DNA of 64,000 nt, from positions 25,890,001 through 25,954,000 of the forward strand of contig NW_027488368.1 of NCBI RefSeq assembly GCF_051014445.1, in the 5' to 3' direction. Of the stretch, positions 1-10,013 are shown piece by piece. Position 1 is the stretch's first letter. Each line of letters opens with the position of its first letter. The stretch is from Colletes latitarsis. Its lineage: Eukaryota; Arthropoda; Insecta; Hymenoptera; Colletidae. The translations under genes and the position numbers were made by a program. The notes below the pieces were generated by a model that saw only the letters and a program-made list of their open reading frames with translations, was not told the origin of the DNA and did no database searches.

Positions 1-324
1 ATTTTTACGCGACCAATTACGCGGTTGTGTAAGCTGCCTGTGGAAGAAACCGAGTCGGCAACGGTTAGCGACGCCGACGAGGTCACATAAAAACCATAAC
101 ATCCAACGGCCGATAGTGATCGAAAGGTGAGAAACGACCGTTTCTAGAAATAAACGGTGTTGATTCTCACCTGACCGTTGTCACTAAAAGTTCAAACGGA
201 TTAGTGGGGGTTACGAATCCACCAATCTGAGTTGGATTATTGGTAGGGCGTAACGAGTAATCCGAGCGCCCCCGAATCGTAACGGAATTCGCGGAATCGA
301 AAACCGCTCAGTTCCAAAACGACG
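1..324. other. Non-repetitive flank, no gene recognised
   Basis: Single-copy-looking sequence of mixed composition to the left of the satellite. I see no coding region I can support here. The one structural item is the nested inverted repeat at 125-172, listed separately. It may be 5' leader or promoter of the ORF at 325, but no core promoter element is convincing. Confidence 0.4.
125..172. repeat. Nested inverted repeat (extended hairpin)
   Basis: Outer arms AGGTGAGAA (125-133) and TTCTCACCT (164-172) are perfect complements. Inside them ACCGTTT (137-143) pairs with AAACGGT (152-158). Together they form one interrupted hairpin upstream of the ORF at 325. No function is assigned. Confidence 0.4.
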
Positions 325-936
325 ATGAGCGACACAAGTTCCGAAACGAGTCGAGTGGAAGAGATTTCGATCTCGGGCGACCCCGAGATCGATGAGAGGT
401 TCGGGCGGATATTAAAACTCGGGGAAACGTCCAGCCTCGGGACGTCGGACCCTGGGGTCTCCACCGCGGAAACCCCGAGTGAACCGGACGTCACCCTTTG
501 CTTCGGCCGGGAATCCTTTCGAATCCCGGCCAGGATTTTAACAACGGCGCGGAAATACCACTGCCGGGTGCCCGGAGGGCAATATATCCTTCGATGGGGA
601 CCAGAGGGCAACCTCCGGTCCTGTAATTGGAGGGCCGACAAGGCCGCGGAAACACCGCCAGCCGCAACGCCCGCGCCAACATCGACGGTGGCCGCCCCCG
701 CTGGACAGGCTCCGCGGCCGAAAAGAAAGCGGAAGAAGCCGGCGAACAAGACCCCGGCCAATCCTGGACCGTCCAGTAGCGGCCTGCAGCCGCCAGCTCC
801 TACAGGCCCGCAGGCCAAGCGGAAAAAAAGGGCCTGGCAGCCGTACGGTCAGATCGCCATGGCAAAGGCCATGGCGGACCAAATGCTCATGACCTCCATG
901 CGCTACATACATCAAGCTGCAGCTGGTCAATTGTAA
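325..936 (+). CDS. Hypothetical basic Pro/Ala-rich protein, possibly first exon
   Basis: ATG-initiated 203-aa frame; the start has A at -3. I do not recognise the family. The N-terminal third is acidic and Ser/Thr-rich (residues about 1-55). A compact middle (about 57-105) holds Cys, Arg and aromatic residues. The C-terminal half is Pro/Ala-rich with two Lys/Arg clusters, KRKRKK and KRKKR, that look like nuclear localisation signals. No signal peptide or membrane segment is visible. The stop TAA lies inside a perfect splice-donor consensus GTAAGT (933-938), so the frame may be exon 1 of a spliced gene rather than a complete CDS. It could be a host gene or part of another mobile element. Overlapping antisense frames look like shadows. 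That it encodes something is likely from composition; function is unknown. Confidence 0.45.
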   Translation: MSDTSSETSRVEEISISGDPEIDERFGRILKLGETSSLGTSDPGVSTAETPSEPDVTLCFGRESFRIPARILTTARKYHCRVPGGQYILRWGPEGNLRSCNWRADKAAETPPAATPAPTSTVAAPAGQAPRPKRKRKKPANKTPANPGPSSSGLQPPAPTGPQAKRKKRAWQPYGQIAMAKAMADQMLMTSMRYIHQAAAGQL

Positions 937-2349
937 GTACTTTTGATTTTTTACAATTAAAAGTGCGCGAGTTCTCTCTCTCCGCGTAAAAAAGTGACCG
1001 TACGGGACTACCGCGTTCTCCGGGTATTGCACAATTCGTGCAAGGGGGGCGGTATGTTTAAATATGTTAAAAAATTATTTAAAATCGCGTTAGTCTGAAA
1101 ACATTAAATTCTCGGCTGCGATTCCCGTATCCGTTTGTGTACGTGACACTGCGGAAGGTTAAGCGTTCGTCAGGTTCGTTGAACGTTCGGACGATTTAAA
1201 ACCGCGGCCGTTTACGTGTTTTTGTACGCCGACCTCACGCGAAGATTCGCTTCACACCGGTTTAAACGGTATCGTGACGTCAGCGTCGAGAGAGAGAACC
1301 GTATAATATATTGAAAAGAGATCGACAGCTGAATTCGGCAGCGCCGCGTCGTGACGACAAGGCGCGACCGAGTCTTCGTCTGTCGATCCGCGACGATATT
1401 CGTAATTATTCACGAGCCGACTGCCAACGGGAGCGGATCCCAGAAGATCTCGCTCCTCAAGTACGGACTCACATAATATTTGGACTTGTTTAACAAAGAA
1501 TTCTCTCCGTTGCTGCGGTTAGAGTTTCCCAGAACAATCTACCTGCGAGAAAAGGGAGGTCGTCATACACGCTGCGCGTGGCGCGACCGCCTTCGCTAGG
1601 AAGGATTGTACGTTGCAGTCGTTGCCGCGACCGCGACGTAAGGGACTCAGGGTGCACCCACCCAGAATCCCTTTAAAGCTATACGGCTTTGGAGCCTCCC
1701 AAAGGTCATACCGTTGAATCGGTACCGCCTCGTGGAGTGCTCTTCGTGCCAAGGTCGCCAAAAAACCCTCTCCAAAAACCCGTCGGTGTACGAGTCGACC
1801 GTACACCCTACGGAGGAGTTCGGGTTCAAGGTCGCCTCACCTTCCGTCACGCCGCCTACCAAATACGGTCCCCGTGCAACACGGTCGCCGGGTAGGCTTT
1901 ATAGTGCGGTTGGACCCGCGAGGGATTTTTGCAAAGGACACTTTACTGTCACGGTCCCCGGTAGAAACGGTCGCCGTGCAGTAATTTTACAGTGTCGCAG
2001 GAAATCTCCTCGCACGACGTTCCTACGTCACCCGCACGGAGAGCGTGCTCACGGGATCCACCCATTTGGAGCTTTACGACCTCCATTTGGTGACCCGTCC
2101 GTGGCTAAGTCGCCCCCGACAGATACGAGTGAATTCTCTTCTGTTCAGGGCAAAAGTATCGCTGATAATTTCAATAAATAATTATCAGCGTACAAGTACA
2201 AATTTACAGTCCACTGATTCACGTTAAACGACAGCTGATTCCCCCCTCCCTGCGCACCGCTGGTCGCTAGGAGAGCGAGGCGAGCAGCTGACGAGCGTGT
2301 TTACGATACGTGTACGCACGTATTTAATCTGAACAAACCTTTGTTACAG
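933..2349 (+). other. Candidate intron downstream of the 325 ORF
   Basis: Donor GTAAGT at 933-938. A candidate acceptor TTGTTACAG ends at 2349, after a short pyrimidine stretch and a branch-like TTTAATC/CTGAAC at about 2323-2334. Joining base 932 to 2350 keeps the frame open for 12 more codons, to a TGA at 2384-2386, giving about 214 aa with a Gln/Pro/Gly/Arg-rich end. Several short frames inside the interval (for example 1714-2181) begin at non-ATG codons and are not convincing. This is inference from splice-site consensus only. Confidence 0.28.
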
Positions 2350-2590
2350 CAACCAAGGTCCATCCCAACCGGGGCAACGCCGGTGAAGCCACCCCCCTGG
2401 CTGGATTAAAAAATAATTCTTTTTTTTGTAATTTATATTTTTTTTATTTTTTTCATTTTTTTTTTTTGTTAAATTTAAATAAACGGCTTGTCGCTTCGCG
2501 ACAAGTGAAAATTACAAAATAAAAACTTCTCAATCACTCTCCCTAGTATTTCCCTCGTCCGGACCCCGGTTAGAACCCTTAGTTTCTAAC
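2350..2590 (+). other. Possible terminal exon and 3' UTR, ending at the array edge
   Basis: After the candidate acceptor come 37 coding bases to TGA (2384-2386), then a T-rich tract (about 2418-2468). AATAAA polyadenylation-type hexamers lie at 2478-2483 and 2518-2523. A perfect 8-bp hairpin CTTGTCGC-TTC-GCGACAAG sits at 2487-2505. The last 22 bases form another inverted repeat, GTTAGAA (2569-2575) with TTCTAAC (2584-2590), which ends at the last base before satellite. Transcript-end reading is inference. Confidence 0.3.
2487..2505. repeat. Perfect 8-bp hairpin
   Basis: CTTGTCGC and GCGACAAG flank a TTC loop, 3 bp after an AATAAA hexamer. It may be an RNA 3'-end structure; no family recognised. 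Confidence 0.45.
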
Positions 2591-4814
2591 ATCTGCCTCA
2601 TACTTTCGCATTTTTCGCATTCTTCTCGGCCAGATCCTGGGCTTTTTCGGATTTGGCTCACGTAGTAATGTGGTACCACATCGAAACAGTCAATTCAAGC
2701 AGGTTGCGATTAATATTTTAAAGGATAACGCCGGTTATGTCTGGGTTAGGTCTGGTATTTGCCATCATCTAGCTTATACTTTCGCATTTTTCGCATACTT
2801 GAATGGCCAGATCCTGTGCTTTTTCTGGATTGGATCACGTAGTAATGTGATACCACACTGAACTAGTCAATAGAACCTGGTTCCGATTAATATTTTAGAG
2901 GATAACACCGGTTATATCTGGGTTGTGTCTGGTATTTGCAGTCATCTGCCTCATACTTTCGTATTTTTCGCATTCCTGTCGGCTAGATCCTGGGCTTTTC
3001 CTGATTTGGATCACGTACTAATGTGGTACCACACTGAAGCAGTCAATTAAATCTGGTTCCGATTAATATTTTCGAGGATAACGCCGGTTATGTCTGAGCT
3101 AGTTCTGGTATTTGCAGTCATCTGCCTCATACTTTCGCATTTTTCGCATTCTTCTCGGCCAGATCCTGGGTTCATTCGTTATAGGATCATGTATTAATGT
3201 GGTACCACACTGAAATAGTCAATTCAACCTGTATTCGATCAATATTTTAGAGGATGACACCGGTTAGGTCTGGGTTGCGTCTGGTATTTGCATACATCTG
3301 CCTCATACTTTCGCATCATTCGCATTCCTGTCGGCCAGATCCTGTGCTTTTTCGGATTTGGATCACGTAGTAATGTGGTAGCGCACTGATATGTAATCAA
3401 TAATACCTGGTTCCGATTAATATTTTAGAGGAGAACGCCGGTTATGCCGGATTTAGGTCTGGTATTTGCAATCATCTAGCTCATACTATCGCATTTTTCG
3501 GATACTTGAATGGCCAGATCCTGGGCTTTTTCTGGTTTGGATCACGTAGTAATGTGGTACCACACAGAAACAGTCAATTCAAGCAGGTTGCGATAAGTAT
3601 TTTAGAGGATAATGCCGGTTATGTCTGGGTTATGTCTGGAATTTGCCATCATCTAGCTCATACTTTCGCATTTTTCGCATACTTGAATGGCCAGATCCTG
3701 GGCTTTTTCTGGTTTGGATCACGTAGTAATGTGATACCACACTGAACTAGTCAATAGAACCTGGTTCCGATTAATATTTTAGAGGATAACACCGGTTTTA
3801 TCTGGGTTGCGTCTGGTATTTGCAACCATCTGCCTCATACTTTCGCATTTTTCGCATTCTTGTCGGCTAGATCCTGAGTTATTTTCTTGTTAGGATCACG
3901 TATTAATGTGGTGCGACACAGAAATAGTCAATTCCACCTTGATTCGATCAATATCTTAGAGGATAACACCGGTTATGTCTGGGTTAGTTCTGGTATTTGC
4001 AATCATCTGCCTCATACTTTCGCATTATCCGCATACTTGTTGGACATATCCTGGGTTGTTTTCTTGTTAGGATCGCGTAATGATGTGGTGCCACACAGAA
4101 ATAGTCAATTCAACCTGTATTCGATCAATATTTTAGAGGATGACACCGGTTAGGTCTGGGTTGCGTCTGGTATTTGCATACATCTGCATCATACTTTCGC
4201 ATCTTTCGCATTCCTGTCGGCCAGATCCTGTGCTTTTTCGGATTTGGATCACGTAGTAATGTGGTAGCGCACTGATATGTAATCAATAATACCTGTTTCT
4301 GATTAATATTTTAGAGGTGAACGCCGGTTATGCCGGATTTAGGTCTGGTATTTGCCATCATCTAGCTTATACTTTCGCATTTTTCGCATACTTGAATAGC
4401 CAGATCCTCTGCTGTTTCAGTATTGGACACGTAGTAATGTGTTACCACACTGCAACAGTCAACTAAACCTGGTTCCGATTAATATTTTAGAGGAAAACGC
4501 CGGTTATGTCTGGGTTAGGTCTGGTATTTGTAATCATCTGCCTCATACTTTCGCATTTTTCGCATTCTTGCCGGCCAGATCCTGTGTTTTTTCGGATTTG
4601 GATCACGTAGTAATGTGGTAGTGCACTGATATGTAATCAATAATACCTGGTTCCGATTAATATTTTAGAGGAGAACGCCGGTTATGCCGGATTTAGGTCT
4701 GGTATTTGCAATCATCTAGCTCATACTATCGCATTTTTCGGATACTTGAATGGCCAGATCCTGGGCTTTTTCTGGTTTGGATCACGTAGTAATGTGGTAC
4801 CACACAGAAACAGT

Positions 4815-7112
4815 CAATTCAAGCAGGTTGCGATAAATATTTTAGAGGATAACGCCGGTTATGTCTGGGTTAGGTCTGGAATTTGCCATCATCTAGCTCA
4901 TACTTTCGCATTTTTCGCATACTTGAATGGCCAGATCCTGGGCTTTTTCTGGTTTGGATCACGTAGTAATGTGATACCACACTGAACTAGTCAATAGAAC
5001 CTGGTTCCGATTAATATTTTAGAGGATAACACCGGTTTTATCTGGGTTGCGTCTGGTATTTGCAACCACCTGCCTCATACTTTCGCATTTTTCGCATTCT
5101 TGTTGGCCAGATCCTGGGTTTTTTTTGGATAGGATCACGAATTAATGTGGTACCACACAGAAATAATCAATTCAACCTGGGTTTGATCAATATCTTAAAG
5201 GATAACACCGGTTATGTCTGGGTTACGTCAGGTATTCGCAATCATCTGGCTCATACTTTCGCATTTCTCGCATAATAGTTGGTCAGATCCTGGGCTTTTT
5301 CTGGTTTGGATCAGGTAGTGATGTGGTACCACACTGAAGTAGTCAATTAAACCTGGTTCGGATTAATATTTTAGTGGAGAACGCCGGTTATGTCTGTGTT
5401 CGGCCTGGTATTTGCAATCATCTCCCTCATAATTTCGAATTATTCGCATACTTGTTGGCCAGATCCTGGGTTTTTTTCTGTTTAGGATCTCGTATTAACG
5501 TGGCGCCAAACAGAAGTAGTCAATTCAACCTGGATTCGATCAATATTATAGAGGATAACACCGGTTATGTCTGGGTTACGTCCGGTATTCGCAATCATCT
5601 GGCTAATACTTTCGCACTTTTCGCATTCTTGCCAGCCAGATCCTGGGTTTTTTTCTGGTTAGGATCACGTATTAATGTGGTGCCAGACAGAAATCGTCTA
5701 TTCCACCTGGATTCGATCAATATTTTAGAGGATAACACCGCCTGTGACTGGGTTACGTCTGGTATTTGCAATCATCTACCTCATACTTTCGCATTTTTCG
5801 CATTCTTGAATAGCCAGATCATGGGCTTTTTCTGTTCTGTAACACGTAGTAATGTGTTGCCACACTGTAACAGTCAACTAAACCTAGTTCCGATTAATAT
5901 TTTAGAGGATAACGCCGGTTATGTCTGGGTTAGGTCTGGTATTTGCCATCATCTGGCTCATACTTTCGCAACTTTCGCATACTCGTTGGCCAGATCCTGG
6001 GTTTTTTTCTGGTTATGATCACGTATTGATGTGGTACCACACTGAAATAGTCAATTAAACCTGGCACCGATTAATATTTTAGAGGAGAACGCCGGTTATG
6101 CCTGGTTTAGGTATGGTATGTGCCATCATCAAGCCCATACTTTCGCATTTTTCGCATTCTTGAATAGCCAGATCATGGGCTTTTTCTGTTCTGTAACACG
6201 TAGTAATGTGTTGCCACACTGTAACAGTCAACTAAACCTAGTTCCGATTAATATTTTAGAGGATAACGCCGGTTATGTCTGGGTTAGGTCTGGTATTTGC
6301 CATCATCTGGCTCATACTTTCGCAACTTTCGCATACTCGTTGGCCAGATCCTGGGTTTTTTTCTGGTTATGATCACGTATTGATGTGGTACCACACTGAA
6401 ATAGTCAATTAAACCTGGCACCGATTAATATTTTAGAGGAGAACGCCGGTTATGCCTGGTTTAGGTATGGTATGTGCCATCATCAAGCCCATACTTTCGC
6501 ATTTTTCGCAAACTTGAATAGCCAGACCCTGGGCTTTTTGTGTTTTGGATCACGTAGTAATGTGGTACCGCACTGAAATAGTCAATAGAACCTGGTTCCG
6601 ATTAATATTTTAGAGGAGAACGCCGGTTACGTCTGGGTAAGTTCTGGTATTTGCAATCATCTGGCTAATACTTTCGCATTATCCGCATACTTGTTGGACA
6701 GATCCTGGGTTTTTTTCTTGTTAGGATCACGTATTAATGTGGTGCCACACAGAAATATTCAATTCCACCTGGATTCGATCAATATTTTAGAGGATAACAC
6801 CGGTTATGTCTGGGTTAGGTCTGGTATTTGACATCATCTAGCTCTTACTTTCGCATTTTTCGCTTACTTGTTGGCCAGATCCTGCGTTTTTTCAGGTTTG
6901 GATCACGTAGTAATGTGGTACCACACCGCAACAGTCAATTAAACCTGGTTCGGATTAATATTTTAGAGGATAACGCCGGCTATGTCTGGGTTTGGTCTGG
7001 TATTTGTCATCATCTGGCTCATACTTTCGCATCTTTCGCAGACTCGTTGGCCAGATCCTGGGTTTTTTTCTGGTCATGATCACGTATTGATGTGGTACCA
7101 CACTGAAATAGT
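4815..7112 (+). repeat. Tandem segmental duplication in satellite, first copy (2298 bp)
   Basis: This 13-monomer stretch recurs at 7113-9056 at an offset of 2298 bp, with near-identical variant patterns; for example the stretches starting at 5060 and 7358 match through 214-codon readable segments. It contains an extra internal 354-bp (two-monomer) duplication at about 5.77-6.47 kb that the second copy lacks. Edges are approximate to a few bases. Confidence 0.85.
5768..6475 (+). repeat. 354-bp dimer tandemly duplicated
   Basis: A two-monomer unit (recognisable by CAGATCATGGGC and TGTTCTGTAACACG) occurs twice in direct succession, at an offset of 354 bp. Its homologue in the 7.1-9.1 kb copy has it only once. 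Boundaries are approximate. Confidence 0.75.
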
Positions 7113-9056
7113 CAATTCAAGCAGGTTGCGATAAATATTTTAGAGGATAACGCCGGTTATGTCTGGGTTAGGTCTGGAATTTGCCATCATCTAGCTCATA
7201 CTTTCGCATTTTTCGCATACTTGAATGGCCAGATCCTGGGCTTTTTCTGGTTTGGATCACGTAGTAATGTGATACCACACTGAACTAGTCAATAGAACCT
7301 GGTTCCGATTAATATTTTAGAGGATAACACCGGTTTTATCTGGGTTGCGTCTGGTATTTGCAACCACCTGCCTCATACTTTCGCATTTTTCGCATTCTTG
7401 TTGGCCAGATCCTGGGTTTTTTTTGGATAGGATCACGAATTAATGTGGTACCACACAGAAATAATCAATTCAACCTGGGTTTGATCAATATCTTAAAGGA
7501 TAACACCGGTTATGTCTGGGTTACGTCAGGTATTCGCAATCATCTGGCTCATACTTTCGCATTTCTCGCATAATAGTTGGTCAGATCCTGGGCTTTTTCT
7601 GGTTTGGATCAGGTAGTGATGTGGTACCACACTGAAGTAGTCAATTAAACCTGGTTCGGATTAATATTTTAGTGGAGAACGCCGGTTATGTCTGTGTTCG
7701 GCCTGGTATTTGCAATCATCTCCCTCATAATTTCGAATTATTCGCATACTTGTTGGCCAGATCCTGGGTTTTTTTCTGTTTAGGATCTCGTATTAACGTG
7801 GCGCCAAACAGAAGTAGTCAATTCAACCTGGATTCGATCAATATTATAGAGGATAACACCGGTTATGTCTGGGTTACGTCCGGTATTCGCAATCATCTGG
7901 CTAATACTTTCGCACTTTTCGCATTCTTGCCAGCCAGATCCTGGGTTTTTTTCTGGTTAGGATCACGTATTAATGTGGTGCCAGACAGAAATCGTCTATT
8001 CCACCTGGATTCGATCAATATTTTAGAGGATAACACCGCCTGTGACTGGGTTACGTCTGGTATTTGCAATCATCTACCTCATACTTTCGCATTTTTCGCA
8101 TTCTTGAATAGCCAGATCATGGGCTTTTTCTGTTCTGTAACACGTAGTAATGTGTTGCCACACTGTAACAGTCAACTAAACCTAGTTCCGATTAATATTT
8201 TAGAGGATAACGCCGGTTATGTCTGGGTTAGGTCTGGTATTTGCCATCATCTGGCTCATACTTTCGCATCTTTCGCATACTCGTTGGCCAGATCCTGGGT
8301 TTTTTTCTGGTTATGATCACGTATTGATGTGGTACCACACTGAAATAGTCAATTAAACCTGGCACCGATTAATATTTTAGAGGAGAACGCCGGTTATGCC
8401 TGGTTTAGGTATGGTATGTGCCATCATCAAGCCCATACTTTCGCATTTTTCGCAAACTTGAATAGCCAGACCCTGGGCTTTTTGTGTTTTGGATCACGTA
8501 GTAATGTGGTACCGCACTGAAATAGTCAATAGAACCTGGTTCCGATTAATATTTTAGAGGAGAACGCCGGTTACGTCTGGGTAAGTTCTGGTATTTGCAA
8601 TCATCTGGCTAATACTTTCGCATTATCCGCATACTTGTTGGACAGATCCTGGGTTTTTTTCTTGTTAGGATCACGTATTAATGTGGTGCCACACAGAAAT
8701 ATTCAATTCCACCTGGATTCGATCAATATTTTAGAGGATAACACCGGTTATGTCTGGGTTAGGTCTGGTATTTGACATCATCTAGCTCTTACTTTCGCAT
8801 TTTTCGCTTACTTGTTGGCCAGATCCTGCGTTTTTTCAGGTTTGGATCACGTAGTAATGTGGTACCACACCGCAACAGTCAATTAAACCTGGTTCGGATT
8901 AATATTTTAGAGGATAACGCCGGCTATGTCTGGGTTTGGTCTGGTATTTGTCATCATCTGGCTCATACTTTCGCATCTTTCGCAGACTCGTTGGCCAGAT
9001 CCTGGGTTTTTTTCTGGTTATGATCACGTATTGATGTGGTACCACACTGAAATAGT
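7113..9056 (+). repeat. Tandem segmental duplication in satellite, second copy (1944 bp)
   Basis: Partner of 4815-7112. After about 8.32 kb the offset drops from 2298 to 1944 bp, a loss (or the other copy's gain) of exactly two 177-bp monomers. Sequence at 6828-7079 corresponds to 8772-9023. Confidence 0.85.
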
Positions 9057-9663
9057 CAATAAAACGTGGTTCCGATTAATATTTTAGAGGAGTACGCCGA
9101 TTATATCTGGGTTAGGTCTGGCATTTGCCATCATCCAGCTCATATATTCGCATTTTTCGCTTACTTGAATGGCCAGATCCTGGATTTTATTCTGGTTAGG
9201 ATCACGTATTAATGTGGTGCCACACTGAAATAGTCAATTCAACCTGTATTCGATCAATATTTTGGAGGATGACAGCGGTTATGTCTGGGTTACGTATGGC
9301 ATTTGCAATCATCTGCCTCACACTTTCGCATTTTTCGCATACTTGTTGGCCAGATCCTGGGCTTTTTCTGATTTGGATCACGTTGTAATGTGGTACCTCT
9401 CTGAAGCAATCAATTAAACCTGGTTCCGATTAATATTTTTGAGGATAACGCCGGTTATGTCTCGCTTAGTTCTGGTATTTGCAATCATCAGGCTCATACT
9501 TTCGCATTTTTCGTATACTTGTTGACCAGTTCCTGAGTCTCTTCTGATTTGGATTACGTAGTAATGTGGTACCACACCGAAATAGTAAATAAAACCTGGT
9601 ACCGATTAATATTTTAGAGGATAACACCGGTTATGTCAAGGGTTGCGTCTGGTATTTGCAATC

Positions 9664-9674
9664 ATCTGCCTCAT

Positions 9675-9676
<2 letters not shown>
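9664..9676 (+). repeat. Target-site duplication, copy 1, 3'-end side
   Basis: ATCTGCCTCATA followed by A (instead of C) immediately before the T run. It matches 15587-15599 at 12 of 13 positions. Confidence 0.85.
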
Positions 9677-9705
<29 letters not shown>

Positions 9706-10013
9706 GTCGTGGGGAAAATCTTCGAAAGACTCCCTCCCACCTCCTTGGGGAGAGGTGGGAGGGGTGTGTGGGATTCCCCGCGCCCGTACAACGACAGGCG
9801 CGGGACCTACCCACTAAAAACCCCACGGTGACCCTTCGGCACGCTTTGGGAGGATACCGGGAATCGCTCGAAGCATTCTTCCGGTATCCTCCCCGTGCCC
9901 GCGCTTTCGCGCCCATCCCCCGGGGGGACAATCGGTCCCCCCATTAGACACACTGCCTCATAGCGGCGGGACGGGGCCACTCCATCCCGCCGCTATCCGT
10001 CCCGGGGCCGCGT
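9677..10013 (-). other. Copy 1 3' UTR and poly(A) tail, strongly structured
   Basis: Poly(A) is the T run 9677-9705. The 308 bp between it and the ORF2 stop hold four clear hairpins. A 12-bp stem pairs 9732-9743 with 9752-9763. A 13-bp stem pairs 9848-9860 with 9881-9893. An 8-bp stem pairs 9922-9929 with 9935-9942. A 12-bp stem pairs 9960-9971 with 9985-9996. In R1-clade elements such as SART1 and in R2, the 3' UTR RNA is what the reverse transcriptase recognises; a similar role here is inferred. A 10-nt match to the satellite target lies at 9953-9962. Confidence 0.85.
9953..9962 (+). other. Target-like 10-mer inside the element 3' UTR (copy 1)
   Basis: CTGCCTCATA is identical to ten of the 13 bases of the satellite target ATCTGCCTCATAC and lies on the same strand. 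It recurs at 18886-18895, 25233-25242 and 29521-29530 in the other copies. In element RNA it reads as the complement of the target + strand, so it could pair with the nicked primer strand; this is a hypothesis. Confidence 0.6.

Larger units (their letters stand above)
2591..9676 (+). repeat. Satellite array block 1, about 177-bp monomers
   Basis: About 40 tandem monomers of near 177 bp (59 codons), divergent from one another. Landmarks in each unit: GCAATCATCTGCCTCATAC, then TTTCGCATTTTTCGCA, CCAGATCCTGGG, GGATCACGTA, the dyad GTGGTACCAC or its variant GTGGTGCCAC, GATTAATATTTTAGAGG or GATCAATATTTTAGAGG, and CGCCGGTTATG or CACCGGTTATG. Two monomer types mix here. Type A has GTGGTACCAC, TTCCGATTAAT and ATAACGCCGG. 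Type B has GTGGTGCCACACAG, TTCGATCAAT and ATAACACCGG. The block starts at the monomer position used by the retrotransposons. Confidence 0.95.

Noticed and set aside
1714..2181. 155-codon frame in the left flank
   Set aside because: It begins at TTG, which is not a credible eukaryotic start, and shows no domain; it lies within the candidate intron.
5374..8316. Readable frames of up to 214 codons through satellite on the + strand, with a repeating 59-residue pattern
   Set aside because: 177 is a multiple of three, so any stop-free monomer extends the frame. Neighbouring monomers carry in-frame stops, the 5-bp B-prime deletion breaks the phase, and many starts are not ATG. I see no sign of selection for protein.
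2591..9676. CRISPR-like array of regular repeats
   Set aside because: The repeats are head-to-tail 177-bp monomers without unique spacers, in a eukaryotic context with an R1-clade element.
9677..9705. T run as a host poly(T) microsatellite or terminator
   Set aside because: It lies exactly between the target duplication and a retrotransposon 3' UTR in all four copies, so it is the element's poly(A) tail on the opposite strand.
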